Counted from the stretch's first letter, positions 20,301 to 29,786 are shown. The stretch: DNA of 64,000 nt from Enterobacter sp. ENT03 (GCF_019218745.1 NZ_JAHUXA010000008.1:115556-179555); one strand, 5' to 3'. A program made the numbers and translations. The notes: generated by a model not told the origin, from the sequence alone.

Positions 20301-20439
20301 GGCCGCTGGCAGAAAAACTCAGCGTCGCATGATTAATATCGATCGGCTGCGGCCCGCTGTTGCTGATGGTCACGATAACTTTTTGATACCAGCTGCGGTT
20401 ATCAAGTTTGTTGGTTTTAATGGTCAGTTGAGCAGACAT
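17365..20439 (-). CDS. Large signal-less carbohydrate-active protein (putative chitin-degradation partner)
   Basis: This 1024-residue protein has no N-terminal signal peptide. Residues 1-120 and 183-300 are two copies of one beta-rich domain: both contain SWYQ followed by a QP-(I/V)-DIN turn and an SF-A-S-HPD strand, reminiscent of polysaccharide-binding modules. They are joined by a proline and glutamate linker at about 122-180 with an almost pure acidic run at 141-163. Beta-sandwich-like repeats fill about 300-610. The last 400 residues look like an alpha/beta barrel enzyme: a GYLAHGGVT start, a DQNGDGFLD calcium-loop-like segment and a PDFIVFDKFERDC segment. I cannot place the catalytic domain in a named family. 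It lies 73 bases downstream of the GH18 chitinase gene on the same strand. Lack of a signal peptide plus a nearby holin and endolysin suggests release by the same route. Confidence 0.7.
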   Translation of the reverse strand: MSAQLTIKTNKLDNRSWYQKVIVTISNSGPQPIDINHATLSFSASGHPDPWGVFDGTLTGDLPLTLNNTPQGVNEYNELVINNTTPLLLQPNASGTLSFSLAASSVPLLFDRPLLSLAAGSTVEPQQPPAEEPPPFIPDDSEEKEEQEEEEEEEEGAEEEKEDETVQPPPSPAEPEAPVTGSGMTISHSAVNSNSWYQRLTFTLTNGYSQPVDINKLTISFTASAHPDSYSPFSGSLAGNRPPAITSDGAWPVEKNSIVINHNKELWLAAGASGTLECALSATQTPVQLSDLHATLANDPGSQGRLEVIFPPLTATAGLAPRFTLTRPDGSQKSYTGEWGETLILTGLSRGDYLLDVDTLENATLNLTPKWEKTIITLHTSNAKQTCEIDYLAAIYYADVDLQLAPSPALEGGSIEVELWLQGTFVRRIALTFGATVNVSKLVAGEQYDLNLIPTTINNVQLGSPAFGDSFIVGQHPRAVQTVQYQAQAVNTTNFVTVQATVLGLPAGTPGQRYQFTTLNGTTQYTVMLASDAGRQPLPMKFASGQYRVQAIKVSRDGAVYHSVFPGTLTLTQTNNIITLPFEKGVNLQVRGWPGYLAHGGVTVNAPSSVSNYASVPVDALFKYDGFDGGGDAIPAAEVDQNGDGFLDLKGLPIHKTVDVARKIEKESGRPVMPVMVVYTANASGGSALPDLQEPQKLRNHFGNFITQCVAAQSYKDADHPVPATFVMNPDFLGAMQQEPYGYTAVRAKNSMQVNQQLAAAVHALAGALHYSVPALPLFSDDLYGYLQAVNFVKHHFAPDVPFGWQTNVWATGTADWLLRDNADPSAQAQQIVAFIDELGVYHGEYAPDFIVFDKFERDCFSPDALAHYGWNATCWFNYLNMVKGTASGLNKPAMIWQIPGGHMPVRDEGTTLIGADHFASGGTFLMGDARIGTNISTITPQLTTLALNRTVYGAATVGEFLLKDNGYDWGQRQAKNLPDYNVFAVLWGGGSTVSITTIYSNGDDGGWLADKIRDYAAAPRYFA

Positions 20440-20468
20440 AGTGGAATTCCTGCGCCTGAAGAAAGGAT

Positions 20469-20497
20469 AAAAAAGCCCCGGGTTCAGCCCGGGGCAA
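20469..20497 (-). terminator. Terminator between the two chitin-locus genes
   Basis: On the minus strand, a GCCCCGGG / CCCGGGGC stem is followed by TTTTTTA. It lies 16 bases past the GH18 chitinase stop and about 30 bases before the 1024-residue gene start. Either the second gene has its own promoter in this short gap, or it relies on read-through at reduced level. Confidence 0.85.
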
Positions 20498-20512
20498 CTG
20501 GTTCAAATCAGA

Positions 20513-22579
20513 TCAATACGCGCCCAGATCGGTCCAGACGGCGTAAGGTCCACTGTTTTTATCCGGTGCCTGACCGGTGGAGTACCAGTTCACACGGTAG
20601 TTGTGGCCTTTCCAGCTTACGGTTTCGAAGGTGCCCCAGTTCGCGCCGTAGATAGCCGTCGCGCTCCACTGCGGATACGGGGTTCCACCGGCCGCTGGCT
20701 CTTCCGGCGTGACCGGAGCTGGCGTGTTATCTTCTTCCTCTTCTTCCTCTACCGGTGCCTGCTCGCTGATACCCGGCACGACCGACAACACAAAGCGTTG
20801 CTGCGAAGAGGGTTCATTTTTGCTGTCGCGAACAAAGAGGGTGAAAGCAAACTCTTTTTTCGCGCTCACGGTCGGGACGGTAAACTCGATCACAGCGGTG
20901 GTTTTATCCGCCACGGTGATGCCCGTCGGGATACCCCAGCTGTAGCTCAGCTTATCGTTGTCTTCATCGCTTGAACCTTCCGCAGAAAGTTGCAGCACAG
21001 AACCGCCGACGACGTTAAGCGTGATCAAGGCTTCCGGTGCGTGGTTAACAGACGGTTGCTCTTGTTCGCCTTCGCTCTCTTCCCCGCCCGTAATGTTGAT
21101 GCCTTCAAAATAGAACGGCTTCATGTCGACCGTTTTGGTTTCGAGGGTATAGCCCAGACCTTCGCGCGCGGCATTCACCAGCACACCGTTGTCCTGATCG
21201 ATAGTCCAGGTAAACAGGCCGCCCAGTTTATGCTTCGCGGCGTATTCGCCTTTGGCTTTTACCGAGCGTGGCGTATCAAGGGAGAGGAACAGTTTGCTCT
21301 GCGGGTTGTAGAGGTAATCCGCGTTCGCCACTTTATCGGTATAGACGTTAAAGCCGTTACGCCCTTTCTGGTTTTCCAGATCCAGGTAGTTATAAATGGT
21401 GTCATACCATTCGGTGCTACCGGATTCAAAGGTACCGGTGGTAGTGCCAGTGCCTGCGTTGTAAGTCCCTTTCAGCGGCGAGAAGCTTTCGATCTCGGCG
21501 TTGCGTGCGTTACGGGTGTACGCGGCATAGCCAATGTTGATGCGGTCAGACGGGAAGCCTTCTGCGATTAAATAATCCACTACCGCTTCCGTACTCCAGC
21601 CACCCGCGGTCAGCGGGCTGAGGTTGGTATGGTGCGTCAGGGTTTCTGCCCATGGTGTACCGAAGAAGTCATAAGTCATGACGTTGATCGCGTACAGACC
21701 GGCATCCAGCAGCGCTTTCACGTTGGAATAACCCAGGGTCGTGACCACAGCGGAGCTGGCGATAGAGATTTTCACATCGCTGCGGCCTGCCGCATTGAGC
21801 TGCTTCTTCAGTTCAGCGATCAACAACGCATAGTTCGCGCCATCTTCCGGGCCATGCGGGTTGTTGTTACCAATATTGTTCGGGTATTCCCAGTCAATAT
21901 CCACTTCGCTGAACATCGGGAACTGTTTGAACAGCTTCACCACGCCTGCGGCAAAGGTTTTACGCGAGGATTCGCTTTTCGCCATTTCATGGAAGCCGTT
22001 ACTCATCGTCCAGCCGCCGATACTCATCGCCAGCACCAGATTGTGTCCCTGTGCTTTCGCTGCTTTTTGCAGGTTGCGCAAACCGCCGACAACGCCTTTC
22101 GCTTCTTGCTGCGTCACGGTCGCCCAGTCCATTTCAGCCCAGGCACTTTCTACATTACAGTTGGTGGAAGACTGGAAATCGCCCCATGGATCGAGGAAGG
22201 TGGGTTCGTTGGTTGATTTATTGAGGTTCGACGCAGCCTGTTCAATGGTGTACTGCTTTTCGCCTTTATCACCCACAATGCCGATAAAACCGAGAATGAT
22301 TTTGTCATACGCGGTCGGCGAAACATTTGCCAGATCGTAACCACGGCCACGATTAGCCGGTTCATTTTGACCTGACAGGCGACCATCATATTGTGACCAG
22401 TCGGTGTAATAACCGAATACTTTAGGCTTATCGGTGCCTTTATATTTATTGTAAACAGGCTTTGTTACCCGCGAAGAAGTGTAGCTGTACTTCTCTACCT
22501 CTGTAGCAGGGCTAAAACCATCGGCGGCATTACTGATTTCGGTGAGTTCGTCGCCCTTGATTAATTTACTGGTTGTCAT
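20513..22579 (-). CDS. GH18 chitinase with PKD-like and CBM5/12 domains, no signal peptide
   Basis: This 688-residue chitinase hydrolyses beta-1,4 GlcNAc polymers. The GH18 barrel spans about 50-480: the SIGGW segment (SxGG motif) is at 186-190 and VDIDWEYP holds the DxDxE catalytic motif with Glu231 as acid/base. A PKD/FnIII-like domain covers about 515-610 (NHAPEALITL start). A linker with six glutamates follows, then a CBM5/12 chitin-binding module at about 636-688 with the aromatic pattern YPQWSA...NWYSTGQ. The first 50 residues are polar with no hydrophobic core, so Sec or Tat export is unlikely. A TAAGGA ribosome-binding site precedes the ATG. It diverges from the winged-helix regulator and lies within 2 kb of endolysin and holin genes, fitting non-Sec release. 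Confidence 0.92.
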   Translation of the reverse strand: MTTSKLIKGDELTEISNAADGFSPATEVEKYSYTSSRVTKPVYNKYKGTDKPKVFGYYTDWSQYDGRLSGQNEPANRGRGYDLANVSPTAYDKIILGFIGIVGDKGEKQYTIEQAASNLNKSTNEPTFLDPWGDFQSSTNCNVESAWAEMDWATVTQQEAKGVVGGLRNLQKAAKAQGHNLVLAMSIGGWTMSNGFHEMAKSESSRKTFAAGVVKLFKQFPMFSEVDIDWEYPNNIGNNNPHGPEDGANYALLIAELKKQLNAAGRSDVKISIASSAVVTTLGYSNVKALLDAGLYAINVMTYDFFGTPWAETLTHHTNLSPLTAGGWSTEAVVDYLIAEGFPSDRINIGYAAYTRNARNAEIESFSPLKGTYNAGTGTTTGTFESGSTEWYDTIYNYLDLENQKGRNGFNVYTDKVANADYLYNPQSKLFLSLDTPRSVKAKGEYAAKHKLGGLFTWTIDQDNGVLVNAAREGLGYTLETKTVDMKPFYFEGINITGGEESEGEQEQPSVNHAPEALITLNVVGGSVLQLSAEGSSDEDNDKLSYSWGIPTGITVADKTTAVIEFTVPTVSAKKEFAFTLFVRDSKNEPSSQQRFVLSVVPGISEQAPVEEEEEEDNTPAPVTPEEPAAGGTPYPQWSATAIYGANWGTFETVSWKGHNYRVNWYSTGQAPDKNSGPYAVWTDLGAY

Positions 22580-22934
22580 AGAGATAATCCTTACATTGAC
22601 TGGTTAATACAGCGATTTGCTGTGCTACAAGAATGTTCAGAATCTCCCTCCCCTTCAAATAACAACACATCTTCATTTATCATTTCTGGCAAAAGATATT
22701 TTAATATCGACAATCATAAATTAATGATCGCTATTGTCACCCTACCCATTTCAAGCGCTATTTAACTCACTATTAATTGAAAATTGATTAGCCTGTCTTT
22801 TTGTGAGCTACATATCTTTTATGTGTATACATTTTATTTCACTGGCTTAATTAGCTGGAGTTGCTGCACTCACAACAATAAGATTCTGGACAGCAAACAA
22901 GATTTTCCAGCCATAATATACAAATAGGTATCTT
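22580..22934. promoter_or_regulatory. Divergent AT-rich promoter region between chitinase and regulator, with a LysR-type box candidate
   Basis: No gene is seen in these 355 bases. The region is strongly AT-rich compared with the flanking core genes and must hold promoters for the minus-strand chitinase gene and the plus-strand regulator gene. ATCAT-N6-ATGAT at 22713-22728 is an inverted repeat of the ATC...GAT kind bound by some LysR-type regulators, and a ChiR/RoeA-like LysR gene (interrupted) lies 2.5 kb away. Binding is inferred only. Confidence 0.4.
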
Positions 22935-23387
22935 ATGAAAAATTACCTCATCAACAATAATTGTTTATATAACGAAGCAAAAAGTGAATTAAAGAACACG
23001 CAAAATGCTTTTACCATCAAAATGACTTCTATGCGCGCTCGCTGCCTGTCTTACATTATCGAAAACGCTCACTGTGGCGTAATTGAAAAACAACAACTCA
23101 CCTCCGCGTTATGGGGTTCACGCGGGCAGTACGTCAGTGATGCTAATTTAACGCAGATTTTGTATCTGATTCGCCGCGATCTGAAAACAATGGGCGTTAA
23201 TGATTTTTTTATTACCATTCCACGCCTGGGGATAAAAGTGAATGATTCTATTCCGGTGGTCGTTATCGTTGAGGAGAATATACCCGTCACTCGTCGCCCG
23301 TTCTGGAAAAGGCTCTCTTTTACCGTTGCGCTGATCTGTATTTCCGCTGTAGTGAGCGTGCTTGATATAGCACATTTCTTTAACTAA
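22935..23387 (+). CDS. Membrane-anchored winged-helix (ToxR/CadC-like) transcriptional regulator
   Basis: This 150-residue protein has an N-terminal OmpR/CadC-type winged-helix domain at about 22-105: a TSMRARCLSYIIENA helix, a TSALWG segment, then the LTQILYLIRRDLKTMG recognition helix and an IPRLGIKV wing. A single transmembrane helix follows at about 124-147, with almost no periplasmic part (it ends AHFFN). The organisation resembles ToxR/CadC-like membrane regulators without their sensor domain. An AGGT ribosome-binding site lies 7 bases before the ATG. The endolysin gene begins 11 bases after its stop, so the two are co-transcribed. It likely controls this lysis/secretion cassette. Confidence 0.75.
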   Translation: MKNYLINNNCLYNEAKSELKNTQNAFTIKMTSMRARCLSYIIENAHCGVIEKQQLTSALWGSRGQYVSDANLTQILYLIRRDLKTMGVNDFFITIPRLGIKVNDSIPVVVIVEENIPVTRRPFWKRLSFTVALICISAVVSVLDIAHFFN

Positions 23388-23398
23388 CACTCAGGTAC

Positions 23399-23950
23399 AT
23401 GACTATGGGTAACAATCCTGTTATTGACGGCATCCTTTCTCTTGAAGGCGGTTATGTAAATAATCCAGCTGACCGTGGTGGCGCAACGAACTGGGGGATC
23501 ACCGAAGCAACCGCCCGCGCCTGGGGCTACACAGGCGATATGCGTGATTTGACCCGCGCAGAGGCGTATGAAATTCTCGAAACGAACTACTGGAAAAAAC
23601 CGGGGTATGACAGGATCGCCCATCTGTCTTTATCGCTGGCTTTTGAGTTGTGCGATGCCGGGGTGAATACCGGTCCGGCCCACCCTTCCCGCTGGTTACA
23701 GCGCTGGCTCAATGCGTTTAATCAGAACGAGAAAATCTATCCCGATCTGAATGTTGATGGGGTCATCGGCAATAACACGCTTCAGGCATTACAACGCTTC
23801 TTTGATCTGCGTGGTAAAGAGGGGGAACGGATCTTAGTAACGGCGCTAAATTGCAGCCAGGGGCAGTATTATCTTGAGATTACTGAAGGCCGCAAACTCA
23901 ATGAAACGTTCGTTTATGGCTGGCTGCGCGAGCGGGTGATCATTAAATGA
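23399..23950 (+). CDS. GH108 N-acetylmuramidase (endolysin-like)
   Basis: This 183-residue phage-type peptidoglycan hydrolase has a GH108 catalytic domain at about 5-90. SLEGGYVNNP places the catalytic Glu at residue 16, followed by GGATNWGIT, which is diagnostic of the family that includes TtsA of Salmonella Typhi. The C-terminal half is a PG_binding_3-type domain (LNVDGVIGNNTLQALQRF). There is no signal peptide, so it needs a holin or another route to reach the wall. It is co-transcribed with the winged-helix regulator and converges on the holin gene. No other phage genes are nearby, so this is a domesticated lysis enzyme rather than a prophage part. Confidence 0.88.
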   Translation: MTMGNNPVIDGILSLEGGYVNNPADRGGATNWGITEATARAWGYTGDMRDLTRAEAYEILETNYWKKPGYDRIAHLSLSLAFELCDAGVNTGPAHPSRWLQRWLNAFNQNEKIYPDLNVDGVIGNNTLQALQRFFDLRGKEGERILVTALNCSQGQYYLEITEGRKLNETFVYGWLRERVIIK

Positions 23951-23952
23951 GC

Positions 23953-23975
23953 AAAGCCGGGACATCCCGGCTTTT
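23953..23975. terminator. Bidirectional terminator between endolysin and holin genes
   Basis: AAAGCCGGGA / TCCCGGCTTTT form a stem with a CA-type loop, flanked by A and T runs so it can work in both directions. It sits exactly between the convergent endolysin and holin stops. Confidence 0.88.
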
Positions 23976-23977
23976 GG

Positions 23978-24316
23978 TTAGGGCAGTTTCGCGTTAGTCG
24001 ACAAGAAGTTCTTCACCTTCACACCGAGGATCCGCAGAATGGGCGTGGCGAAAACGCCTCCCAGACCGGCCACCATAATGGTCATATTCAGCGTCATTTG
24101 CCGATCAATGGCAATGGCGCTGAGTATGAATCCGGTAAAACACGAAATGACGATTTGCGTAAGACACTCCATGATATTGCGGTGGACGTCATTATTCTTA
24201 CGCTTCATAAGATAGCTGACGAACCCACCCCACCCGCCAATGACCAGTACCATCACCAAAACTTCCAGCTCCAGTAAGATCACCTTCGACGATTCCATAT
24301 GGGCGATTGCATTCAT
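23978..24316 (-). CDS. Holin-like small membrane protein
   Basis: I place the start at the ATG at 24316 because AGAGG lies about 8 bases upstream; this gives 112 residues. Three hydrophobic segments are visible (about 11-36, 50-70 and 75-97), with a basic loop KRKNND between the first two and a basic C-terminal tail. This matches class I-type (LydA/holin III-like) phage holins. Holins make inner-membrane holes that let endolysins out. It is transcribed separately from the endolysin and converges with it, and follows the interrupted LysR gene on the same strand with about 165 bases between. The assignment rests on topology, size and context. Confidence 0.75.
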   Translation of the reverse strand: MNAIAHMESSKVILLELEVLVMVLVIGGWGGFVSYLMKRKNNDVHRNIMECLTQIVISCFTGFILSAIAIDRQMTLNMTIMVAGLGGVFATPILRILGVKVKNFLSTNAKLP

Positions 24317-24482
24317 AATATAAACCTCTGTATTCAAAACAAGCACCGAGTGCGACGAACACAAAGTAACCAAAAAATGATACGCACGCTAATCATTGGC
24401 TCTATAAAAATACCATCCTCTTTTTTAGTGATGCTTTTATAAAAAATATCAATTTTTATTTAATAAAATAATAATTGGCTAA

Positions 24483-25427
24483 TTATTTACGGAAGCTTGA
24501 TATGGTCTGTAACATTCCTGTCAATTCTTTTAGGCTGTCATACTTTTTACTTTTTCGTAGCCAGGAAGCATAGGTACATTGCGGTTTTAACGTTAGCTCA
24601 TCCGGCAAAGCGAGCATCGCAAGGTTATGTTTCTTATGCACGATATAAAAGCGTGCCAACTTTTCAGGAATAATGGCAATCATCGCACTTTTTTCTACCA
24701 CGTTGACAATACCGTTTAAAGAATCGGAGCGATAAGCAATGTTACGATTACCGCAGCGCGGGGAGCTAAAAGGGAATATCTCATTATCCTCAATTAATAG
24801 ACCACCAGGCATCACTGATTGACATGAAGCATGGGCAGCAGAATAGAAATTATAGAGCGACAGTTTTTTTAGTGACGCCAGTGGATTTTCTTTGTTGCAA
24901 ACGACCACATAATGGTTAAAACGATCGATGACCACCGATTCTGTATCGCCATCATTTAATAATTGATTACCCAAAATGAGATCGGTATTGCCCTCAGTCA
25001 GCAATTTTTTGCTTTCAGCAGGTAGCAAAGCTTTACGTTGATGATGGCTCAACACATGGTCATCAAAGAGGTGCAGTTCATATAACAGCGAAACGTAAAA
25101 CTCCTCTGTCATTTCATTGCCGGATATTTTTATCTCACGCGAATGTCCACTGGTTTGCTGTTCCAGCGTACAGTGAATAATTTCAATCACTTGAGCAAAA
25201 GAGCGATGTAATTCCTTGGCCTTAGCCGTTGGCACCAGTCCATTACGCGATCACGTAAATAATTCTTCCTTATAGATAGCCTGTAAACGTTGTAATGCCA
25301 GACTCACCGCGGCCGGAGTGACTGATAATTGATGAGATGCACGGGTAGCGTTACCCGTTGATATTGTTGCGTCGAAAACTTTGATCAAATTATAATCGAA
25401 CTGGTTAATCGCGCATTTAGTCGGCAT
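24483..25427 (-). pseudogene. ChiR/RoeA-like LysR-type regulator interrupted by an in-frame TGA
   Basis: Reading from the ATG at 25427 gives a complete 314-codon LysR-family frame. The N-terminal helix-turn-helix is excellent: NQFDYNLIKVFDA, then ATRASHQLSVTPAAVSLALQ. Codon 59 (25253-25251) is TGA, in the phrase ELFT*SRNGLVPTAKAKELH. LysR proteins normally have Arg there (LF-x-RSRNGL), so a single C-to-T change from CGA explains it. The rest, a 250-codon effector-binding domain, is intact and could only be translated alone from the GTG at 25235, without DNA-binding. The N-terminus resembles chitinase activators of the ChiR kind and the LysR regulator of type 10 secretion in Yersinia; that likeness is from memory, not a search. 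It is not nhaR. Confidence 0.85.
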
Positions 25428-25689
25428 TTTTCAAAAGTTCCTCTCTTCATGATTCTCACCATTTTGTTCGGGACACATTACAACCTGAAATGATATTTCA
25501 TAAAGAAAGTTAAAATAAAAAGCAATTGATTTCTCTCAAATACCTATAAATATCATTTTTTTATTTGCGCAATATTAATTAAGAATTATCTCATTCCATA
25601 TTTTGCATATAAAAAGTGATTAATTAAATTATTAAAGTATTGATAATTAAAGCTTTTAACTATTGCTATTGATATGATTTTATTAGATA
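25428..25689. other. AT-rich intergenic region upstream of the LysR pseudogene
   Basis: No gene is visible between the LysR start and the dnaJ terminator. The stretch is very AT-rich, with long A/T runs around 25500-25680, typical of H-NS-bound accessory DNA. It presumably holds the LysR promoter. Together with the 24400-24480 gap it marks the right border of the chitinase island against dnaJ. Confidence 0.5.
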
Positions 25690-25725
25690 TAAAAAAGCCG
25701 ATACGTTTTGCGTATCGGCTTTTAC
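25690..25725 (-). terminator. dnaJ intrinsic terminator
   Basis: On the minus strand, an AAGCCGATACG / CGTATCGGCTT stem with a short loop is followed by a T run. It lies about 40 bases past the dnaJ stop and is flanked by A and T runs on both sides, so it may be bidirectional. Confidence 0.9.
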
Positions 25726-25765
25726 AATTAAATCATGATCTGATTTTGATGTGTTATCGCTTCGC

Positions 25766-26902
25766 TTAGCGCGTCAGATCGTCAAAGAACTTTTTCACAC
25801 CGTCGAAAAAGCTTTTTGAGCGCGGGCTGTTATGTTCGCCCGTCGGCCCGCCGAAGCTGTCCTGCAGATCTTTCAGCAGCTGTTTCTGCTTCTCGTTCAG
25901 GCCAACCGGAGTTTCCACCACTACGCGGCATAACAGGTCACCCTGCGCGCCGCCACGGACGGATTTCACACCTTTACCACGCATACGGAACAGTTTGCCG
26001 GTCTGCGTTTCATGCGGCACTTTCAACTTCACGCGGCCATCCAGCGTCGGCACTTCGATTTCGCCGCCGAGGGCTGCCATCGCAAAGTTGATCGGCACTT
26101 CGCAGTACAGGTTATTGCCTTCACGTTCGAAGATCGGGTGCTGTTTCACCTGCACCTGAACGTACAGATCGCCTGCCGGTGCGCCGTGCTCACCGGCTTC
26201 ACCTTCGCCGGACAGACGAATACGATCGCCGGTATCGACGCCCGCCGGGATTTTAACCGACAGGGTTTTGCTCTTCTCGACGCGACCATGACCGTGACAT
26301 TTGTTGCACGGATCTTTAATGATCGAGCCGCGACCCTGACAGTGCGGACACGCCTGCTGTACGGCAAAGAAGCCCTGGCGCATCTGTACCTGACCAGCAC
26401 CGTGACAGGTTGGACAGGTCTGCGGTTGCGTACCTGCTTTCGCGCCGCTGCCGTGGCAGACATCACACTCTTCCAGCGTCGGAATGCGGATCTCTTTGGT
26501 CACGCCACGAACCGCTTCTTCGAGCGTCAGCTCCATGTTGTAACGTAAATCAGCACCCCGCGACGCACGTTGACGCCCGCGGCCACCGCCGAAAATATCG
26601 CCAAACACATCGCCAAAAATGTCGCTGAAGTCGGCTCCGCCGCCGCCAAAACCGCCACCGCCACCCATGCCACCTTGTTCAAACGCGGCATGGCCGTACT
26701 GGTCGTAAGCGGCACGTTTCTGGGCATCAGTGAGGACTTCGTAGGCTTCTTTGATCTCTTTGAATTTGGCTTCGGCCTCTTTATCGCCCTGGTTACGGTC
26801 CGGGTGAAATTTCATGGCCAGGCGTTTGTACGCCTTCTTGATTTCACGCTCTTCCGCTGATTTGGAAACGCCTAAAATCTCGTAATAATCTTGCTTTGCC
26901 AT
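25766..26902 (-). CDS. dnaJ: Chaperone protein DnaJ (Hsp40)
   Basis: DnaJ stimulates DnaK ATPase and delivers substrates. I use the ATG at 26902 ([14 protein letters not shown]), giving 378 residues against 376 in E. coli. The J-domain with HPD at about 33-35, the glycine/phenylalanine-rich region, four CxxCxGxG zinc repeats ([32 protein letters not shown]) and the substrate-binding C-terminal domain are all intact. It follows dnaK with an 84-base gap and shares its heat-shock promoter. Confidence 0.99.
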   Translation of the reverse strand: MAKQDYYEILGVSKSAEEREIKKAYKRLAMKFHPDRNQGDKEAEAKFKEIKEAYEVLTDAQKRAAYDQYGHAAFEQGGMGGGGGFGGGGADFSDIFGDVFGDIFGGGRGRQRASRGADLRYNMELTLEEAVRGVTKEIRIPTLEECDVCHGSGAKAGTQPQTCPTCHGAGQVQMRQGFFAVQQACPHCQGRGSIIKDPCNKCHGHGRVEKSKTLSVKIPAGVDTGDRIRLSGEGEAGEHGAPAGDLYVQVQVKQHPIFEREGNNLYCEVPINFAMAALGGEIEVPTLDGRVKLKVPHETQTGKLFRMRGKGVKSVRGGAQGDLLCRVVVETPVGLNEKQKQLLKDLQDSFGGPTGEHNSPRSKSFFDGVKKFFDDLTR

Positions 26903-26986
26903 CTTTTTTTTCTGCCCCTCACATGCGTGCACGGGCGGAGAGGAAACCTCTTCGCCCGTGCCAGTATTTACCCGTTCAAAGGGCGA

Positions 26987-28903
<1,917 letters not shown>

Positions 28904-29024
28904 CTAAACGTCTCCACTAAAAAATCGTCATCATGTGGTTGTGGATCTGTAATAAGGGCAAATGAATGGCTTTCAACTGCCCCCTGAGTGTTTTTTTCAG
29001 ATCCACTCACTTCGGTTGACTACA

Positions 29025-29052
29025 AGATGGGGTCGTAACGGGAGGCATCAAG
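29025..29052 (-). promoter_or_regulatory. dnaK: Sigma-32 (heat-shock) promoter of dnaKJ
   Basis: On the minus strand, CTTGATG at 29052-29046 and CCCCATCT at 29032-29025 are 13 bases apart, matching the RpoH consensus and the E. coli dnaK P1 promoter. They lie about 120 bases upstream of the dnaK start. The rest of the 300-base dnaK-satP gap shows no gene. Confidence 0.9.
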
Positions 29053-29203
29053 GGGGGCGGCTAAAAAATTTTTTAATTTCACCCTGTTCAGATCATAGAC
29101 ACCGTGACTGCCGCTCATTATGATGCCGCGCCCCGCCTCCTCTATCCCTGGCGTGGGCTTTTACTTTCACCATTTTAATGATGATTTTTTTCTTTGAGGA
29201 CTT

Positions 29204-29770
29204 ATGGGCGACACTAAGTTGGCTAATCCGGCACCGCTGGGCTTAATGGGCTTCGGCATGACCACTATTCTGCTTAACCTACACAATATTGGTATGTTCC
29301 CGCTGGATGGCGTGATCCTGGCGATGGGTATTTTCTACGGCGGTATCGCGCAGATTTTTGCAGGTCTGCTGGAGTTTAAAAAAGGCAACACCTTTGGTTT
29401 AACCGCCTTTACCTCTTACGGCTCTTTCTGGCTGACGCTAGTCGCCATTCTGCTGCTGCCGAAAATGGGTCTGGCAGCTGCGGCTGACGGTCATTTCTTG
29501 GGCGTATATCTTGGTATCTGGGGCGTATTCACACTGTTTATGTTCTTCGGTACGCTGAAAGGCCCGCGTATGTTGCAGTTCGTGTTCCTGAGCCTGACCG
29601 TGCTGTTTGCCCTGCTGTGCGCCGGTCACCTGGCGGACAACGAAAGCATCGTGCACATCGCTGGCTGGATTGGTCTGGTGTGTGGCGCAAGCGCTATTTA
29701 TCTGGCAATGGGTGAAGTCCTTAACGAACAATTTGGCCGCACCGTGCTGCCAATTGGTGAAAAGCACTAA
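29204..29770 (+). CDS. satP: Acetate/succinate-proton symporter SatP
   Basis: This 188-residue AceTr (YaaH) family protein has six transmembrane helices and the E. coli length. The signature [18 protein letters not shown] is at residues 6-23, and [19 protein letters not shown] forms the C-terminus. It diverges from dnaK as in E. coli and is closed by a strong palindromic terminator. Confidence 0.96.
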   Translation: MGDTKLANPAPLGLMGFGMTTILLNLHNIGMFPLDGVILAMGIFYGGIAQIFAGLLEFKKGNTFGLTAFTSYGSFWLTLVAILLLPKMGLAAAADGHFLGVYLGIWGVFTLFMFFGTLKGPRMLQFVFLSLTVLFALLCAGHLADNESIVHIAGWIGLVCGASAIYLAMGEVLNEQFGRTVLPIGEKH

Positions 29771-29786
29771 TCTCCCTTTCCTGTTT

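Noticed and set aside
22935..24316. Prophage remnant
   Set aside because: Only holin and endolysin are phage-like; no integrase, repressor, structural gene or attachment repeat was seen, and the partners are chitinases.
24483..25427. LysR pseudogene as a displaced nhaR
   Set aside because: The N-terminal sequence (NQFDYNLIKVFDA, SVTPAAVSLALQ) does not resemble NhaR and it lies with chitinase and lysis genes.
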